NCBI RefSeq assembly: GCF_004337985.1
Contig: NC_043740.1
Location: forward strand, 3,967,030-4,031,029
From: Pyricularia pennisetigena
Lineage: Eukaryota > Ascomycota > Sordariomycetes > Magnaporthales > Pyriculariaceae
Direction: 5' to 3'
DNA length: 64,000 nucleotides
Shown here: one piece after another, positions 35,712 through 47,471 of the stretch
Layout of the letters: each line of letters begins with the position of its first letter
Position numbering within the stretch: position 1 is the stretch's first letter
Translations under genes and position numbers: made by a program
Notes under the pieces: generated by a model
What the model was told of the DNA's origin: nothing
What the model saw: only the letters and a program-made list of their open reading frames with translations
Database searches by the model: none

Positions 35712-37563
35712 GATCCTGAGACGAGAGAGGCATGTTAGCTACATTGGACTGCCAGCCTGCTCGCGGCACAGCTCACTCGCAGCGTACACAACCGAAAAGG
35801 GGGGGTTTTGGGCAGATGAAATCACCCTAGCGGAGCAGAGGTCGAGGCTGTATGTAAACAAGCCGAAGGGTATGTGAATCAGGGATGTTGGTCATGTAAA
35901 AAAAAAAAAAAAAAACCACAGTGCCTGCGCCTTTGCGATGATTCAACCCTATGTACAAGATCAAATCGCCCAAAATAAAGGGTAATGGTCCGTTGTCGTA
36001 GACTCGCCGTCGCGATGGATTTGGTGAATTGGGAGACGAGGTTTGTTTTCCAAACGTGTGGAGCGTTCGGATGGAAATTGAGATGAACTGAACTTACCCT
36101 CTGAAATTAGCAGCCAGCACCGGCCACGCTTACACGCGCTGAGCGGTACTGGTATTATTGTGATGTGGGACCTCGTGCACTACGGCGGGGGCGGTTCCTT
36201 GGGCGACGAACGGCCGGCAGCCGCAACGCCAATTTTAGAGACGATGTGTTCCTTGATTTGCCAGTAGCTTCAACAGCCAAACTTGCGCACGGCCGACCAC
36301 GGCTCTGACGCCGGTATGTTGTTCAAGAGATTGTTCTGTTTTAGTTTGTGGGAACCATATACCATTTGGTTCCTGGACCGTCGTGCGCAAGATTAACCAA
36401 TGCCGGGAAGATTCTGGGTTTACTGGCGCATTGAATGGGCTTGACTCGTGCGACCGGCGGAATTTCGTGGGTAGCCTTCCCAAGATTCCCTCCTGGGACC
36501 TGCCGTTTCGATCGATACTTTGCGCGTGCGCAATGTGCTGGAAATGCAAAGATGTATGGATGACAGGAAGGTACCTAGTATTATTGAATGTTTTTTTTTT
36601 TTTTTCTGGCGGGCTTGCGTGTTGAGTCGCGGGGTGCACCCCGGATGATATGGTCGCTCGTCTCAAGGGCAACCAGCCGAACACTTGGAAAAGTTGGATA
36701 CCAGAACTAGGATCTGGGAATAATACCGGCAGTGAGCGGTAGTTGATTGCAGGACGGGATATGTTCGAACCCTGACAGACGTAGAACTCGAATAGCTTAA
36801 TGATAATGATGATGATGAGTGAAACCAAAACTTTTCGAAGCTCAAAGATCTGCAAAGGATTCTTAAGAAATCAAGAGACGGGAGACATCGACAAGTCAGA
36901 GACAAGCTACGTGTGGCCCGGGTAAAAAACTGAAGCGATTGAAACGAGCAACAATCAGTGCTACTGGAACGAGCGAGTGGTCGTGTTTGGTCTTGAGCAA
37001 AAGAAATGAAATGAACAAGTCAACGAGCGATTCAACCCCAAAGGAGGCCGGTATGATGCCTGAAAGTGCGATGTCTTTTCGAAAAAACTCCCGATTTGCG
37101 ATGGCGAGAAGGGATGATTGAAAGGGATTAATTACTGAGCCCATCCTTGGATCCCTGCCGATTTCCGACCGTCGAAGGAATTCTGTCTCTCAGCGGCCGC
37201 CTCCTTTCTTCCAAAGGCTTGGCGGGCTTTTAACACGACAGGGACGCGATGTGGCGCTCGTCGGCGAAATTTGTAAGTGGAGCTCTCGTGCTTACTGCCT
37301 TTGGTCAACTCAGCCCTGGAATCGAACCGTTATAGCTGGGCGAAAAGCCTTAATTACACATAAGTTTATCACATCTTGCGCAAGAGATAGAGGGCCGAGA
37401 GGAGTGAAGAAGAAAAGAAAGCCCAGAGGGTTCATGGGCTGAAAAGGAAACGGCCCTAAAAACAAAATGACTACCTTGGGCAGGAACCTACATCTATGGG
37501 TATGGAATCAATTAAGGGCTTTGTCGGGGTGGGTTAGCAAGTGGTTGTTGATGTGCCAAGCAG

Positions 37564-37667
37564 AAAAAAAAAAAAAAAAGACCGTGGGTCCGATCGATAT
37601 CTTCCACGGCTGCATCGTCCAAACCGGTGCAAGCACCCGGTATGCATCTTGCCGTCGCGACAGAAAT

Positions 37668-37703
<36 letters not shown>
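37564..37703. repeat. A16 ... T35 inverted homopolymer pair
   Basis: A16 (37564-37579) and T35 (37669-37703) are separated by 89 nt of mixed sequence, so the two arms can pair. The arms are pure homopolymer, so this may be coincidence in a region rich in such runs. Confidence 0.7.
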
Positions 37704-38022
37704 CGGATAACGTGGGTGGGTGGTACTGGGCGGCATTCGAGCCGGCCGACTTTCTCTTTCGCATGTTTGCTGGCTCCGTTGTGAGACTTCATTTTGTAGT
37801 GACGCTCCTTGGCCTCTTGTCTTTTCAGAAGTTGCCCGGATCACGTGGAATGACAATCAATGCCAATTCGTCGTCTCAACTGGCTTCACAGACTAACGGT
37901 CTTGTTTTATTTCAACATCTGGTACAATTTCATATGTTTTCCTCGTCCATAACATCTCTATAGCAATCAATGTGCGCTTGGAGTTTGGCGGCTTCTTCTT
38001 CTTCTCCTTTTTTTTGATTTTC

Positions 38023-38065
38023 TTTTTTTTTTTTTTTTTTTNAAAAAAAAAAAAAAAAAAAAAAA
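38023..38065. other. Assembly junction: T19-N-A23
   Basis: A T run is followed by a single ambiguous base at 38042 and directly by an A run. This looks like two contigs joined at homopolymer ends rather than natural sequence, so distance and orientation across it are uncertain. Confidence 0.8.
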
Positions 38066-39994
38066 CAATATCAAATATTCCGCTCGTGTATTACACGGCA
38101 ACAGCCTTGGAACGTTGGAGCGGCATTGTGGAAGTTGTCTTGCAACACACCTTTCACACGTACCACGCAAACCAAGAAACGTGCCGTGTCCACACAAGCA
38201 CGGATTGAAAACAGTGGAGAGGAAGGTTCTTTTGTTGCGGATCTTGCCGATCCTTGCAACACCCACCCGCAGTTGCCCAGCTGGAAACCATATACAGTAG
38301 TAGAAGCAAGTCTTCATTCGACTATCCATGTTCCCATAATCCAGTGCAATCCGTTGATGCGATCGTTGTTAATCCTTGCGTAAGCAACTGCAGCTCGTGT
38401 CAAGGACTCAAGCTATCTATCTATTGAGTGTTCTGTACAGGCGGACAGATGCGAAAACGAGCAGGTTGAACGACTCGAGAACGCCGACACGAGCCGCGAG
38501 CATGAGTGGCCTCTTGCGCGGGCCGTTTCTCGGAGACGTGGCATCCCTTGAGGACGAAGGAGCATGGATTTGCAAGCAGCGCGGTATTTTTACTTGAGGG
38601 CTTCGGGGAGGCGTGCAGTATTGTCTTGGCAGTTTTCCCCAGCTTCTCTTCGTCGACAGTCAGATGATCTTCGATACGAGTGAGGTCCGCTTCCATGCAG
38701 ATTCGCATAGTTCTCTGTCCATCCCTTTTCGGAATATTTCTTTAGCTGGGCGTTCGCTTGGCGCTTGATTTTTGACATACTGGGGTAGAGTTACATTCCA
38801 ATTTCCAGGATGAGATGTTCTCCATATGGCGCATGAGGTGTGTTGTTCACATATTAGCAGGGAGATCGGGGAACAGTACCCAGAAGAGCGGGGATACTGT
38901 TGAGTAAGATTGGATCAGGAGAAAATCTTGGTTTTACACATAGGGTAGGTATTACTGTGTGTATTTTTAATCATGGCATAATTGCACTATTTGTGATAGA
39001 TGTTGTGATTTCGTATCAAGCTGAGTCTACCTGACCTGATGTCGGCAACTAGGTCAAGTGGACAATAGCACTTAGTTGGCTGAACCCCATCTCCATGGGT
39101 CTAGCGAGACGCGAATGACCCGTTAAAGCAACTGTAAATCCACCGATTTGGCGGCTGTTGTGGAGGACATGTGTCACTTGACGTCCACAAATCAGGAAAT
39201 GCAACCCCCCGCTGGTCGGGGTACATCCCACACGGTGACAGACCGAGGCCGGTCAATTGACTACATTCGTATACATGCCTTGCAAGGTTACTACGTACAA
39301 AACCCGAGCCTCCGCTTGACGTCGCGCGAGATCCGGCTTGTCGGCAGGTTTCCGCCGGTCTTTAGCTTCAGGAAGACAGCACCGGACAAGCAATAGAAGC
39401 AATCAAAATAGGACACCACGCCGTTGTCTTGTTGACGGAAAAAGAATGGCTAAGAGGCTGACCGTGCCTGGTTTTAGATTTGGGTCTAAGGGGGCTGAAA
39501 GTGATTGCCTAAGACAACGGAGGCGGCTAGCTCAAATTCCACCTTGCCAGCCCCCGGAACGGGCAAAAAGTATGTAAACCACTCTTGCTTGGCATAAATG
39601 AGATGTGACGTCTGTGTATGTGTAGATTTGTTGCCGCAAAGTAACTGCTGGCTGATGTCTTTAGACTGGACTAGAGTAGACATTATGTGTTGAACAGGAT
39701 TGCTTTCGTGACCGAACGCAATCAAACCATTGACCCATAAGCTCAACAGAATCCGGGTCTTCACGTGGCTTTCAGTGAGGGAGACAAGAGGCAACACGAC
39801 CAGTGAAGGATGGCTGACTCAAGTTCCCTCCTCGGTTGTGCTTCGTGGCTGCTGTATTGTTTGTATTTCTTGGTTTGCTTGGCTGTGCGGCACTGGCTTT
39901 TGCTCAGCTGCAGAGTAAGAGTAATCAACACATCGCAATAAAAGACGGGTTGTCGATCGTTTCTGGTATTATATGTCAGCTCAGCTGTTTCTGT

Positions 39995-39995
<1 letters not shown>

Positions 39996-40037
<42 letters not shown>
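39996..40037. repeat. T42 homopolymer
   Basis: 42 consecutive T, the longest mononucleotide run in the window. Confidence 0.85.
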
Positions 40038-41674
40038 CTTGGAAACGGAGGCCAATGATGACAGGCGTTAAGTATGGCCAAATCTAGTCTAAACCGCCCA
40101 AGGTTAGGCCATCCGTTACTAAGAGGGGGCAAGAGGGTCTTGACGCTTGGGTCGTAGGATGTCCCCTCGTATCCGCTACCCCCCAAGACCCTTTTTCCAA
40201 GAAAAATTCTACGGAGAAGGTATGTCCACTTTCAGGAACGTGCAAGCTTGGAAGTCAGAAATGGGATCAAATTCCACAAGTCTTCCTGCCTCCCCTTTTT
40301 TTTGTTTCGATCTTGTGCGTCTGCATGGATGCATAACACATGCATGCGCCTCTACGAAAAAGAAAAAAAACCCACTGATCACAAACCCGGACATTTTGAG
40401 AGAGCTCGTAATCGTACAAACGTGACGATCAAGACATCAATCGATTCAATCGGTTTGACCGCACACCCTTTGAAACCCACTTCAAGCCCAACATTAAGGG
40501 CCGCAAGCAAGGAAGGTTCCTTACCTACCGCAACTTACCCTTCACCCCACAGCCCAAGCGCCCAGCGCCTTTGTACCTATGTACAGTACAGTCATTACAA
40601 CAGCAGAAGTATGTACAGTTCGATACAACTTTACGTAGCCTTAGTATAAAAAAAAAGAAGAAAAAAAAAAGGCCGGCATATTAGCGTTGACCGCACACCT
40701 ACTCCATACTGTACTTTCTCCACACTGCGTAGTTTTTGTGTGACCTAAACATCAGTCGCTGGGGGGTCCCCTTGGAGAGTCGTGATCAGAGCCAGGGGTG
40801 TCCGGCAAATACACGTTAGCCATTCATGCAGCTGTGTCTCCTCCCTTTTTTGTCTGGGTTTGTTTCCAACCTCTTTTTGTACCACATCCGTCATCGGGTA
40901 GGGATTAATCACATCACATTTTGTTTACTCTTCAACTGCCTAGTTTCAATGGTATGTCATGCCAGCAAGACATGCACAAACGCGTGTTGCACGGGAATTG
41001 ATGCATCGGTAACGAATTGGTTTCTTAACCCCGTGCCTCCCGTCATCCCAACAGCCGCGCCCACCAACCACCACCTGGGGTTGCTATTCTTACCTGGTGT
41101 AGTATTTCGTACTAACGTTAAAGCATCAGTCCATCTCATCTCCACTCCAGCTCGCATGCCTAGGCCTGTCTTCATCTTACCAGGATCAATTTTCCGTCCG
41201 TCCACCGAGTTCAGCAATTTAAATAAAGGACAAAGGGCAAAAAAACCAAAAGGGAACCCCCCCACGAACACGCCTCCATACCCAGCGCACGTACAGTACA
41301 GTGCTGTGCTACTGTACTACTGCACGCTAGATCACCCCAGTCTACTACAGTACACGGTAGCTTGGCTAGGAGGGAGCCCGTCCGTCAATTCAGGGTTGCG
41401 CATTTTGGGGCTGGGAAGTTAATTTTTGCCTGTCTGCTGCCTGGGCTGGCTAGCTTTCACCCGTCACCGAGTCATCAGCGTTTGAGGAGACGAGTCCAGC
41501 TAGCTAATCGGCTCGAAACGACCAAATACAACGCCCCCCTGGCTAAAATACATACCTACATAGGTACCTAGGCAGGCAGCAGCCAAGAGGAAACAAGAAG
41601 AAAAGGGAAAGAAAAGAAAAGAAAAAAAAAGGGAAATAATTGACCAAAGGGTGCATCAAATAGCACCTGGAGCC

Positions 41675-44337
41675 ATGGCGGCTGCAACTACTAGATCACC
41701 ACCGCTGACGGACTCGCCCCCGAGTGTAACGGTGCGTAGGCAACCGCTCCCTCCACGAGACCTTCCGCAGATTCCAACTCAGAGTTTGGATTGGGATTCA
41801 ACTGGTGGTGTCAAACCGTTGGCCACAACCCCAGTCCCACCTCTCGGATCTCCACGATTGCGACATCCGCCTCGTTCTCCTGTGCGCGTCAGTGTCAAAC
41901 CCGACAACTGGGCCCAGCACTCGGAAGGAAGTATCGTGAACCACCACGACAGCGAACTGCCACCCTTGCCCAAACTGTCTGATAGGGAACTCCCAAAAAC
42001 ACCGGATGCTCCTACGCCCCCAACGTTGAGTCCTGTCACCAGTCAAGCACGGCAGAAAGAGAAGCAGCAAGAGCACCACTACCTCAAGCACCACCAGTAT
42101 CACCACCGCGCAAGAGAATCAGAAAGGATGGCCGAGGAATCCGTGCGCGCGGTCTCAGCCCCGACCGCCGAGCACAAGCCGGTGCTGGTGAAGCAGAAGT
42201 CGAGGCCCGGGACTGCGTCCCATGCAGAGATCGTGAGCCCAGTCGATTCAAAAGCCACCCTGGCCTCCCCCTCCCTGCCCTCCGCCGAGTCGAGACCAGC
42301 AAAAACCGACGCTGCAGCTTCCTCATCGCCCACCAACGCTACACAACAACAAGCTCACGACGACAGCAGACACAGCCGTGAGACCGGGTCGTCCACGCTT
42401 GGCACACAAACCCCGCAGCACAAGTCCACCGGGTCGTCGATCGTGACGAGTGCAAGCTCTGCGACTGGCGCAACCGAGGTCGCTGACGCCAAGGACGACT
42501 CGCCCGTCGCCTCTGAGGAAAGCTCGATTGTCGAGGAACCGGACCGGCCGGATTCGGTGCCGCAGCTCCAATATCACCATTCGCAGTTCATTCCTACACA
42601 CACCGGTCTCCCGAAGCACGACCAGAAGATGTCGTCCACCCCGGACTTGCTCGAGGGCGCAAGCTCCATAAACCGCCACCTGACCCCCAACCAGTTTGTC
42701 CGACGAAGTTCGATGCCCCGTCCACAGTCCTCCTATTCAGTGTACTCGGACGCAAGTCAAAGAGGGCGTTCGCCAGGCCTTCACCCCGGGGCCTCGCCTA
42801 AGCGTGCACCATCGGCGCACTCTCGCGGATCGCCCGACGTACGACCGACCTCATATATCGACATGCTAAACGTTCCATATCCGCAACCGGCTCCGGCTCC
42901 CATAACCCTGGACAACTCACGACTGCGGAATGCAGTTGGCACCAATGCATCACTTTTAAGTACTCAAAAAACGCTCGAGATGTATAGGCAGAATGTCAAG
43001 AAGACAAACGACCTGTCGATCCAGTACTCATTTGCAGTATTCCTTATTTCTACGGCGCAAGAACAAGGCTTCGACCCGGCCGCGGATGAACCGCCTAAGA
43101 GAAAGGGGAGCCCAAAGGCTGATCGTGACAGCCCCCGCATCGAGTCGGCACCGGGCTCCTCGCCGCACGAGCTTGTCAGGGAAGCAAGGAGCATCCTCCA
43201 GAAACTTGCAAGCAATGGCTATCCTTTTGCGCAGTATTATCTTGCGGACGGCTACGCATCTGGGCTGTTCAGCAAAGGAAAGGAGGATTACAATGCAGCA
43301 TTTCCCCTCTTCGTCCTCGCCGCCAAGCACGGCCACGCCGAGTCGGCATACCGCGCAGGCCTATGCTACGAGTTTGGCTGGGGTTGCCGAAAGGACCCGG
43401 CCAAGGCAGTCCAGTTCCTCCGCACTGCGGCCTCCAAGAGGCATCCGGGCGCCATGACGCGGCTCGGAAAGGCCTGCCTGTCGGGTGATCTGGGCGAGAA
43501 GCGGTACCGGGAGGGCATCAAGTGGCTGAAGCTCGCAACCGAGTCGGCCGACGCGCAGTACAACGGGGCTCCGTACCACATGGGCTGCCTGTACGAGACT
43601 GGGTATGGCGATGACATCTTCAAGGACGAGAGCTATGCCGCCGAGTTATTCACGCAGGCGGCAGATCTGGGGCACCCCGAGGCGAACTTCCGCATGGGCG
43701 AAGCGTACGAGCATGGCCTGCTCAACTGCCCCCGCGATCCGGCGCTCAGTGTACATTTTTACACCGGTGCGGCCGAACGAGGTCATGCAGGTGCAATGAT
43801 GGGGCTATGCGCCTGGTATATGGTCGGCGCCGAGCCCATCTTGGAGAAGGATGAGGAGGAGGCGTATGAGTGGGCGCGTCGTGCTGCGGGACTTGGTAAG
43901 TCTCACGTTTTCTCGTGTCATCCTATTTTACTTCCATCCAATGTGTTTTCGTCTCTGGACGGCAGAAACCATGCCACATACGGAAAGATACATCTCAAGC
44001 AACCCAGCTGCATGGTGCATGCATGGTCTGATGTTGTCGCACATCTACGAGGGGTAACCACACGCGCTAACAAATACTATCACTGCCAGGCAATGTCAAA
44101 GCTCAGTATGCGGTTGGCTATTTTACAGAAATGGGTATTGGCTGCAGACGTGATATTCTCGAGGCCAACGTCTGGTACGTCAAGGCAGCCGATTCTGGAG
44201 ACGAACGTGCCAAGCAAAGATTGGCAGCCATCCGTGCTGCCGTCAGTGGAGGAACCCCCATGGAAACCGCTCCACCGCGAAATGGCAAAATTAAGAAGAA
44301 TGCCAGCGACAAAGACGAAAGCTGTGTGGTCATGTAA
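41675..44337 (+). CDS. skt5: Skt5/Chs4-type chitin synthase activator (Sel1 repeats, prenylated)
   Basis: Two exons, 41675-43895 and 44090-44337, give 822 residues. Residues 1-430 are disordered and rich in S, P and H. TLEMYRQNVKKTNDLSIQYS near 435 opens the conserved part, and Sel1-like repeats cover about 500-790 (NGYPFAQYYLADGYASGLF, HAESAYRAGLCYEFGWGCRK, GAPYHMGCLYETGYG, HPEANFRMGEAYEHGLL, KAQYAVGYFTEMGIGCRRD). The protein ends CVVM, a CAAX prenylation box as in yeast Skt5/Chs4, which recruits and activates class IV chitin synthase at the membrane. The start is the ATG in context AGCCATGGC. The 194-nt intron has no in-frame stop when read on from exon 1. Joining directly at GGACTTG/GCAATGTC keeps the Sel1 helix pattern. 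Its partner synthase is divergent, 6 kb away. Confidence 0.93.
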
Positions 44338-45767
44338 ACAAAAAGAAAGGAAAAAAAATCCAGAATCACTCACCCCTGAAAACCTTGCGGCGGCAGATAA
44401 TAGGTTTCCAAACACCACACGACGGAAAGCCGAGTCCCAGAGTATAGGGTCATATTCTTCAAGCTGTGGGGCCGACGACTCACCAGCTCAACACCCAACA
44501 TACTTACTCCTGATCATGGCGGTGGTTTACCTTTCTCAACGCTGAACATCCCAGGAACGTGAAGAGAACTGGACCCTGTGCGCCGACTGCCTCTTTTTGG
44601 ATAAACATCAGTCAAGAGCCGCCCCCCTGGACTCGGCCATATTCTCCAGACTTGACATTTGCCCTGACACCAATCTCAGCCTGCACCTCAACTTGACCTG
44701 TTACATGATATCGTTGGATCCCCTAGACCGTCGATTTTCTATTCTTCTCGCTCTTGTGGGCCTCTCCTTTCAAGCACAGCTATGCTATACTCTTATTTTT
44801 GCACTGTTTGGGCATGTCTCCGATCGGATAACCGGAGGCCGTTGCATATTGCATTGTACGAGGTTGGGAACACTTTTTTGGAAGCCACCGTATGCGAGTG
44901 GCTCCAGGTGTTGGGAGAGGAGAGATCGCTCCTATGGCCCTCTTCGTACTGTGGGCGTTTTGTGTTGTATTTCGTGTTTTGTTAGAATATTTGGTAATTA
45001 TCATGTTTTTCGTGGGTTCAGTCATTGGGTGTTCACCGTTGTGGGTTATCATTTTTCGTTCTGGTCTGCCGGTCTTTTCAATTGCATCCCGACGCAAAAG
45101 GACGCGAGGAGACTCGTTGAATATTGAGCACCTCGACGTTTGTTTTCTTCCTTCTTTTCTTCTTTTCTTCTTCTTCTTGATATCTGGTAACTGGAGTTTT
45201 GTTTCAATGGGTTGTGCAAAACAACACCTATCATCAAACAAACAGCATTCGACACGTGGATGAGCGATGGAGTTGACTGTTCTTTTGATTGAGGATGAAA
45301 CTTGATGATGGGCAGACAAAAAGGCTAATATACTAGAATCTGTATACCAGTCAATACACTAATAGCTTTGCGCTGATCACCACATCTGGGCGTCTTTCAG
45401 CTGGCAAACTCTGCTTCCCTTAGCCAATATACCAAGATAGGTACCTACTCAAGGATCTGGGCCATACGGTTTACTGGTCTCGAATGAGGCCCCCTCCTCG
45501 TCTTCCCCCGCACCACCTGCCATAACGGGAATTAATCCCCATGCATACTCGATGCAACGTCATCCCAGCCCCATTGTTTTGTTTTGTTTTGTTTTGCATT
45601 TCCTACCCAAAATCACCGCAATCTTGCACACGTTTCGACCTAATTACTACAACTGGCACATACAAGACTGGCAAACGATCCATCGTCTGTTAAAAATCGA
45701 CGAATAGAATACCATCAGTCTGGACCAGCAACAGACCATACAGTCCACCCCTTATTTACTGTCTACC
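44338..45767. other. Intergenic: Skt5-like 3' flank and phosphatase promoter
   Basis: Contains T/C-rich sequence near 45135-45180 and a (GTTTT)4 repeat at 45576-45596. Short frames on both strands show no family features. Confidence 0.55.
45576..45596. repeat. (GTTTT)4 pentanucleotide repeat
   Basis: Four perfect GTTTT units plus a final G, about 170 bases upstream of the phosphatase ATG. Confidence 0.8.
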
Positions 45768-46753
45768 ATGGCCCCTTCCCCAACCCCAAAGGAGGTGCTG
45801 ACCACCCTCAGTCAAACCGACATCCGCACCCCAATCCCTCCCTCCACCCTGCTGCCCGCAATCTCATCCCCGCCTTTCGTTGCCCTTCCGGGCACTTTTA
45901 ACACTCGAGACCTCGGCCTCGTCCCATCCAGCACCCTCCGCCGATCCCTCGTCTACCGCTCCGGCGCCCTCAGCCACCTGGCGGCTACGCCCGACGGGCC
46001 CACCGTCCTGGCCACCGGCCTGGGCGTCAAGCACGTCTTCGACCTGAGGTCGGAGCAGGAACACAATGCCGATCCGGACCCGGAAGTGCCGGGGGTCACG
46101 AACTCGTGGCTGCCCACCGCCGACAAGGACGCCAGTCTCGACCTGGCCGATTTTGTCGACGGCGAGGGCGAGGCCGGCTATGTCAAGATGTACCTCGACG
46201 TCTTGAACGTGTACCGCGAGCCCTTCAAGGCCGTGCTCGAGCACATCCGCGACGTGCCGGATGAGCCGCTGCTGTTTCATTGCACCGGTGAGTTTGACGC
46301 GGGGGAATTGGGGGCAAAGAACCCTCTAGTGGTTGTGCCGAATCAGCCTGGACGAAAAAGTCGTAAGGAAGGAAAAGAAATTACTAAAAAAAAAAAAAAA
46401 AAATGATACATATATCGTTAGCTGGCCGAGACCGCACTGGAGTCCTATCAGGACTGATCATGTCTCTGGCTGGGCAAGATCCCGAAGTCGTAGCCTTTGA
46501 CTTTATGCTGTCTCGTATTGGCAAGGAGCCGGCACGTGAGATGCTGCTCGCTTTTGTCATGAAGTCCACGGGGGCTGCAGACCTAGAGGCTCCTGGCTTG
46601 TATAACCTCGTCAGTCTTAGAAGGTCTTGTTGGGACGCTTTTGTCAACGAGGTGCAGCAGAAGTACGGCGGCTTTGATGGCTACGCGCGTTCCGTCTTGG
46701 GCTTCACCAATGATGACCTTGGCCGTATCAAGAAGAATCTGGTACGGAACTAG
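45768..46753 (+). CDS. Protein tyrosine/serine phosphatase (Y_phosphatase3 family)
   Basis: Two exons, 45768-46287 and 46422-46753, give 283 residues. Near the N terminus VALPGTFNTRDLGLVPSS is the family signature, followed by LVYRSGALSHL and the DLRSEQE motif. The intron splits the catalytic P-loop: joining gives HCTAGRDRTGV at residues 171-181, with the CX5R nucleophile Cys172 and Arg178. DFMLSRIGKEPAREML and a helical tail follow. This family includes bacterial and fungal tyrosine/serine phosphatases and some lipid phosphatases; substrate unknown. The 134-nt intron contains an A18 run (about 46386-46403), and the unspliced frame ends in Lys residues there. The stop is TAG at 46751. Confidence 0.92.
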
Positions 46754-47471
46754 ACGCCATTGAGCACAAAAGAGAGAAGGCAGAGAATAAGGACTCGAGG
46801 TAAGCCGAAACCCATTATAATCTTAACAACAGTTGCATCCTATACCCGTTGACATGGCTAGTCATTCAAATTCGTCGACCCAGTGATGTGAGACCTTCCC
46901 TTTGTATCCCATGCGCGTTCACTTGAATGGACTGCGCGCCGTTCAGGGCGTCATAATAGATGTGCTGCCAATGTCTCGTTGGCGGCCAGTCCATATTATA
47001 TCAATCCTGCCCTCCTGATATTCGAATGAGAAAGAAAACAGATCGTGTAGCAACCGGTCGGTGGAATGAGAAGATAGACCCTAAACTTGTCGCATTATAC
47101 TCTCACATCTAAATCTTCGTGTTAATACCCATTTGATTTCCTCCAAGATCTATCGTGACGTCGAGGTGGACAGGTTAGCGTTGGATTTCAAGCATCCTTC
47201 CCACCAAGTGGACTAACAGAACAAGAGAAAAGAGAGCCATTTTCTTGATGGTACGCACCATGGAGATGTATCCTTGATCTGTCTGCTGGGTTGGGGTCGC
47301 GCTTCATAACATTTTCTCTTCTTTTGTACTATTTCGAGGGCACTTGAGTCATAGATTCTCCTAGAGTGCTCCCGTGATTGATTTTCCTGAGCTCAAGAGA
47401 TATCAAGTCTAGTCTAGAGCTTATAGTCTTCCCATGCCAGTTACACGCTCTCGGGCACACTTCTACAAGGC
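46754..47471. other. Intergenic between convergent phosphatase and disordered-protein genes
   Basis: 3' flanks of two convergent genes. No gene, repeat or RNA recognised. Confidence 0.55.

Larger units (their letters stand above)
35712..41674. other. 6 kb non-coding region between divergent chitin synthase and Skt5-like genes
   Basis: I can support no gene. Contents: A18 at 35898-35915, a (GAT)n stretch near 36810, A16 at 37564-37579, T35 at 37669-37703, an assembly N at 38042 between T19 and A23, T42 at 39996-40037, and TAC/GTAC-rich sequence near 40580 and 41290. The last 200 bases are A/G-rich leader of the Skt5-like gene. Two overlapping open frames at 38421-38778 (minus) are noted as a weak lead. 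Confidence 0.55.

Noticed and set aside
36760..36790. TTCGAACCC resembling a tRNA B box
   Set aside because: No T-stem pairing on either strand and no A box at a proper distance.
36235..36855. 206-codon open frame on the minus strand
   Set aside because: Contains an Ile run from a (GAT)n repeat and Lys run from a T tract; no family motif and no codon-like pattern.
41651..41674. N-terminal extension of the Skt5-like protein from GTG
   Set aside because: The codon at 41651 is GTG; the first ATG in strong context is at 41675.
43966..44053. Possible 88-nt internal exon in the Skt5-like gene
   Set aside because: It has an acceptor and donor, but including it breaks the frame into the Sel1 repeat that ends the protein.
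44597..45127. 176-codon open frame on the plus strand
   Set aside because: No recognisable motif, mixed hydrophobic content without a sensible topology, and lies in 3' flank sequence.
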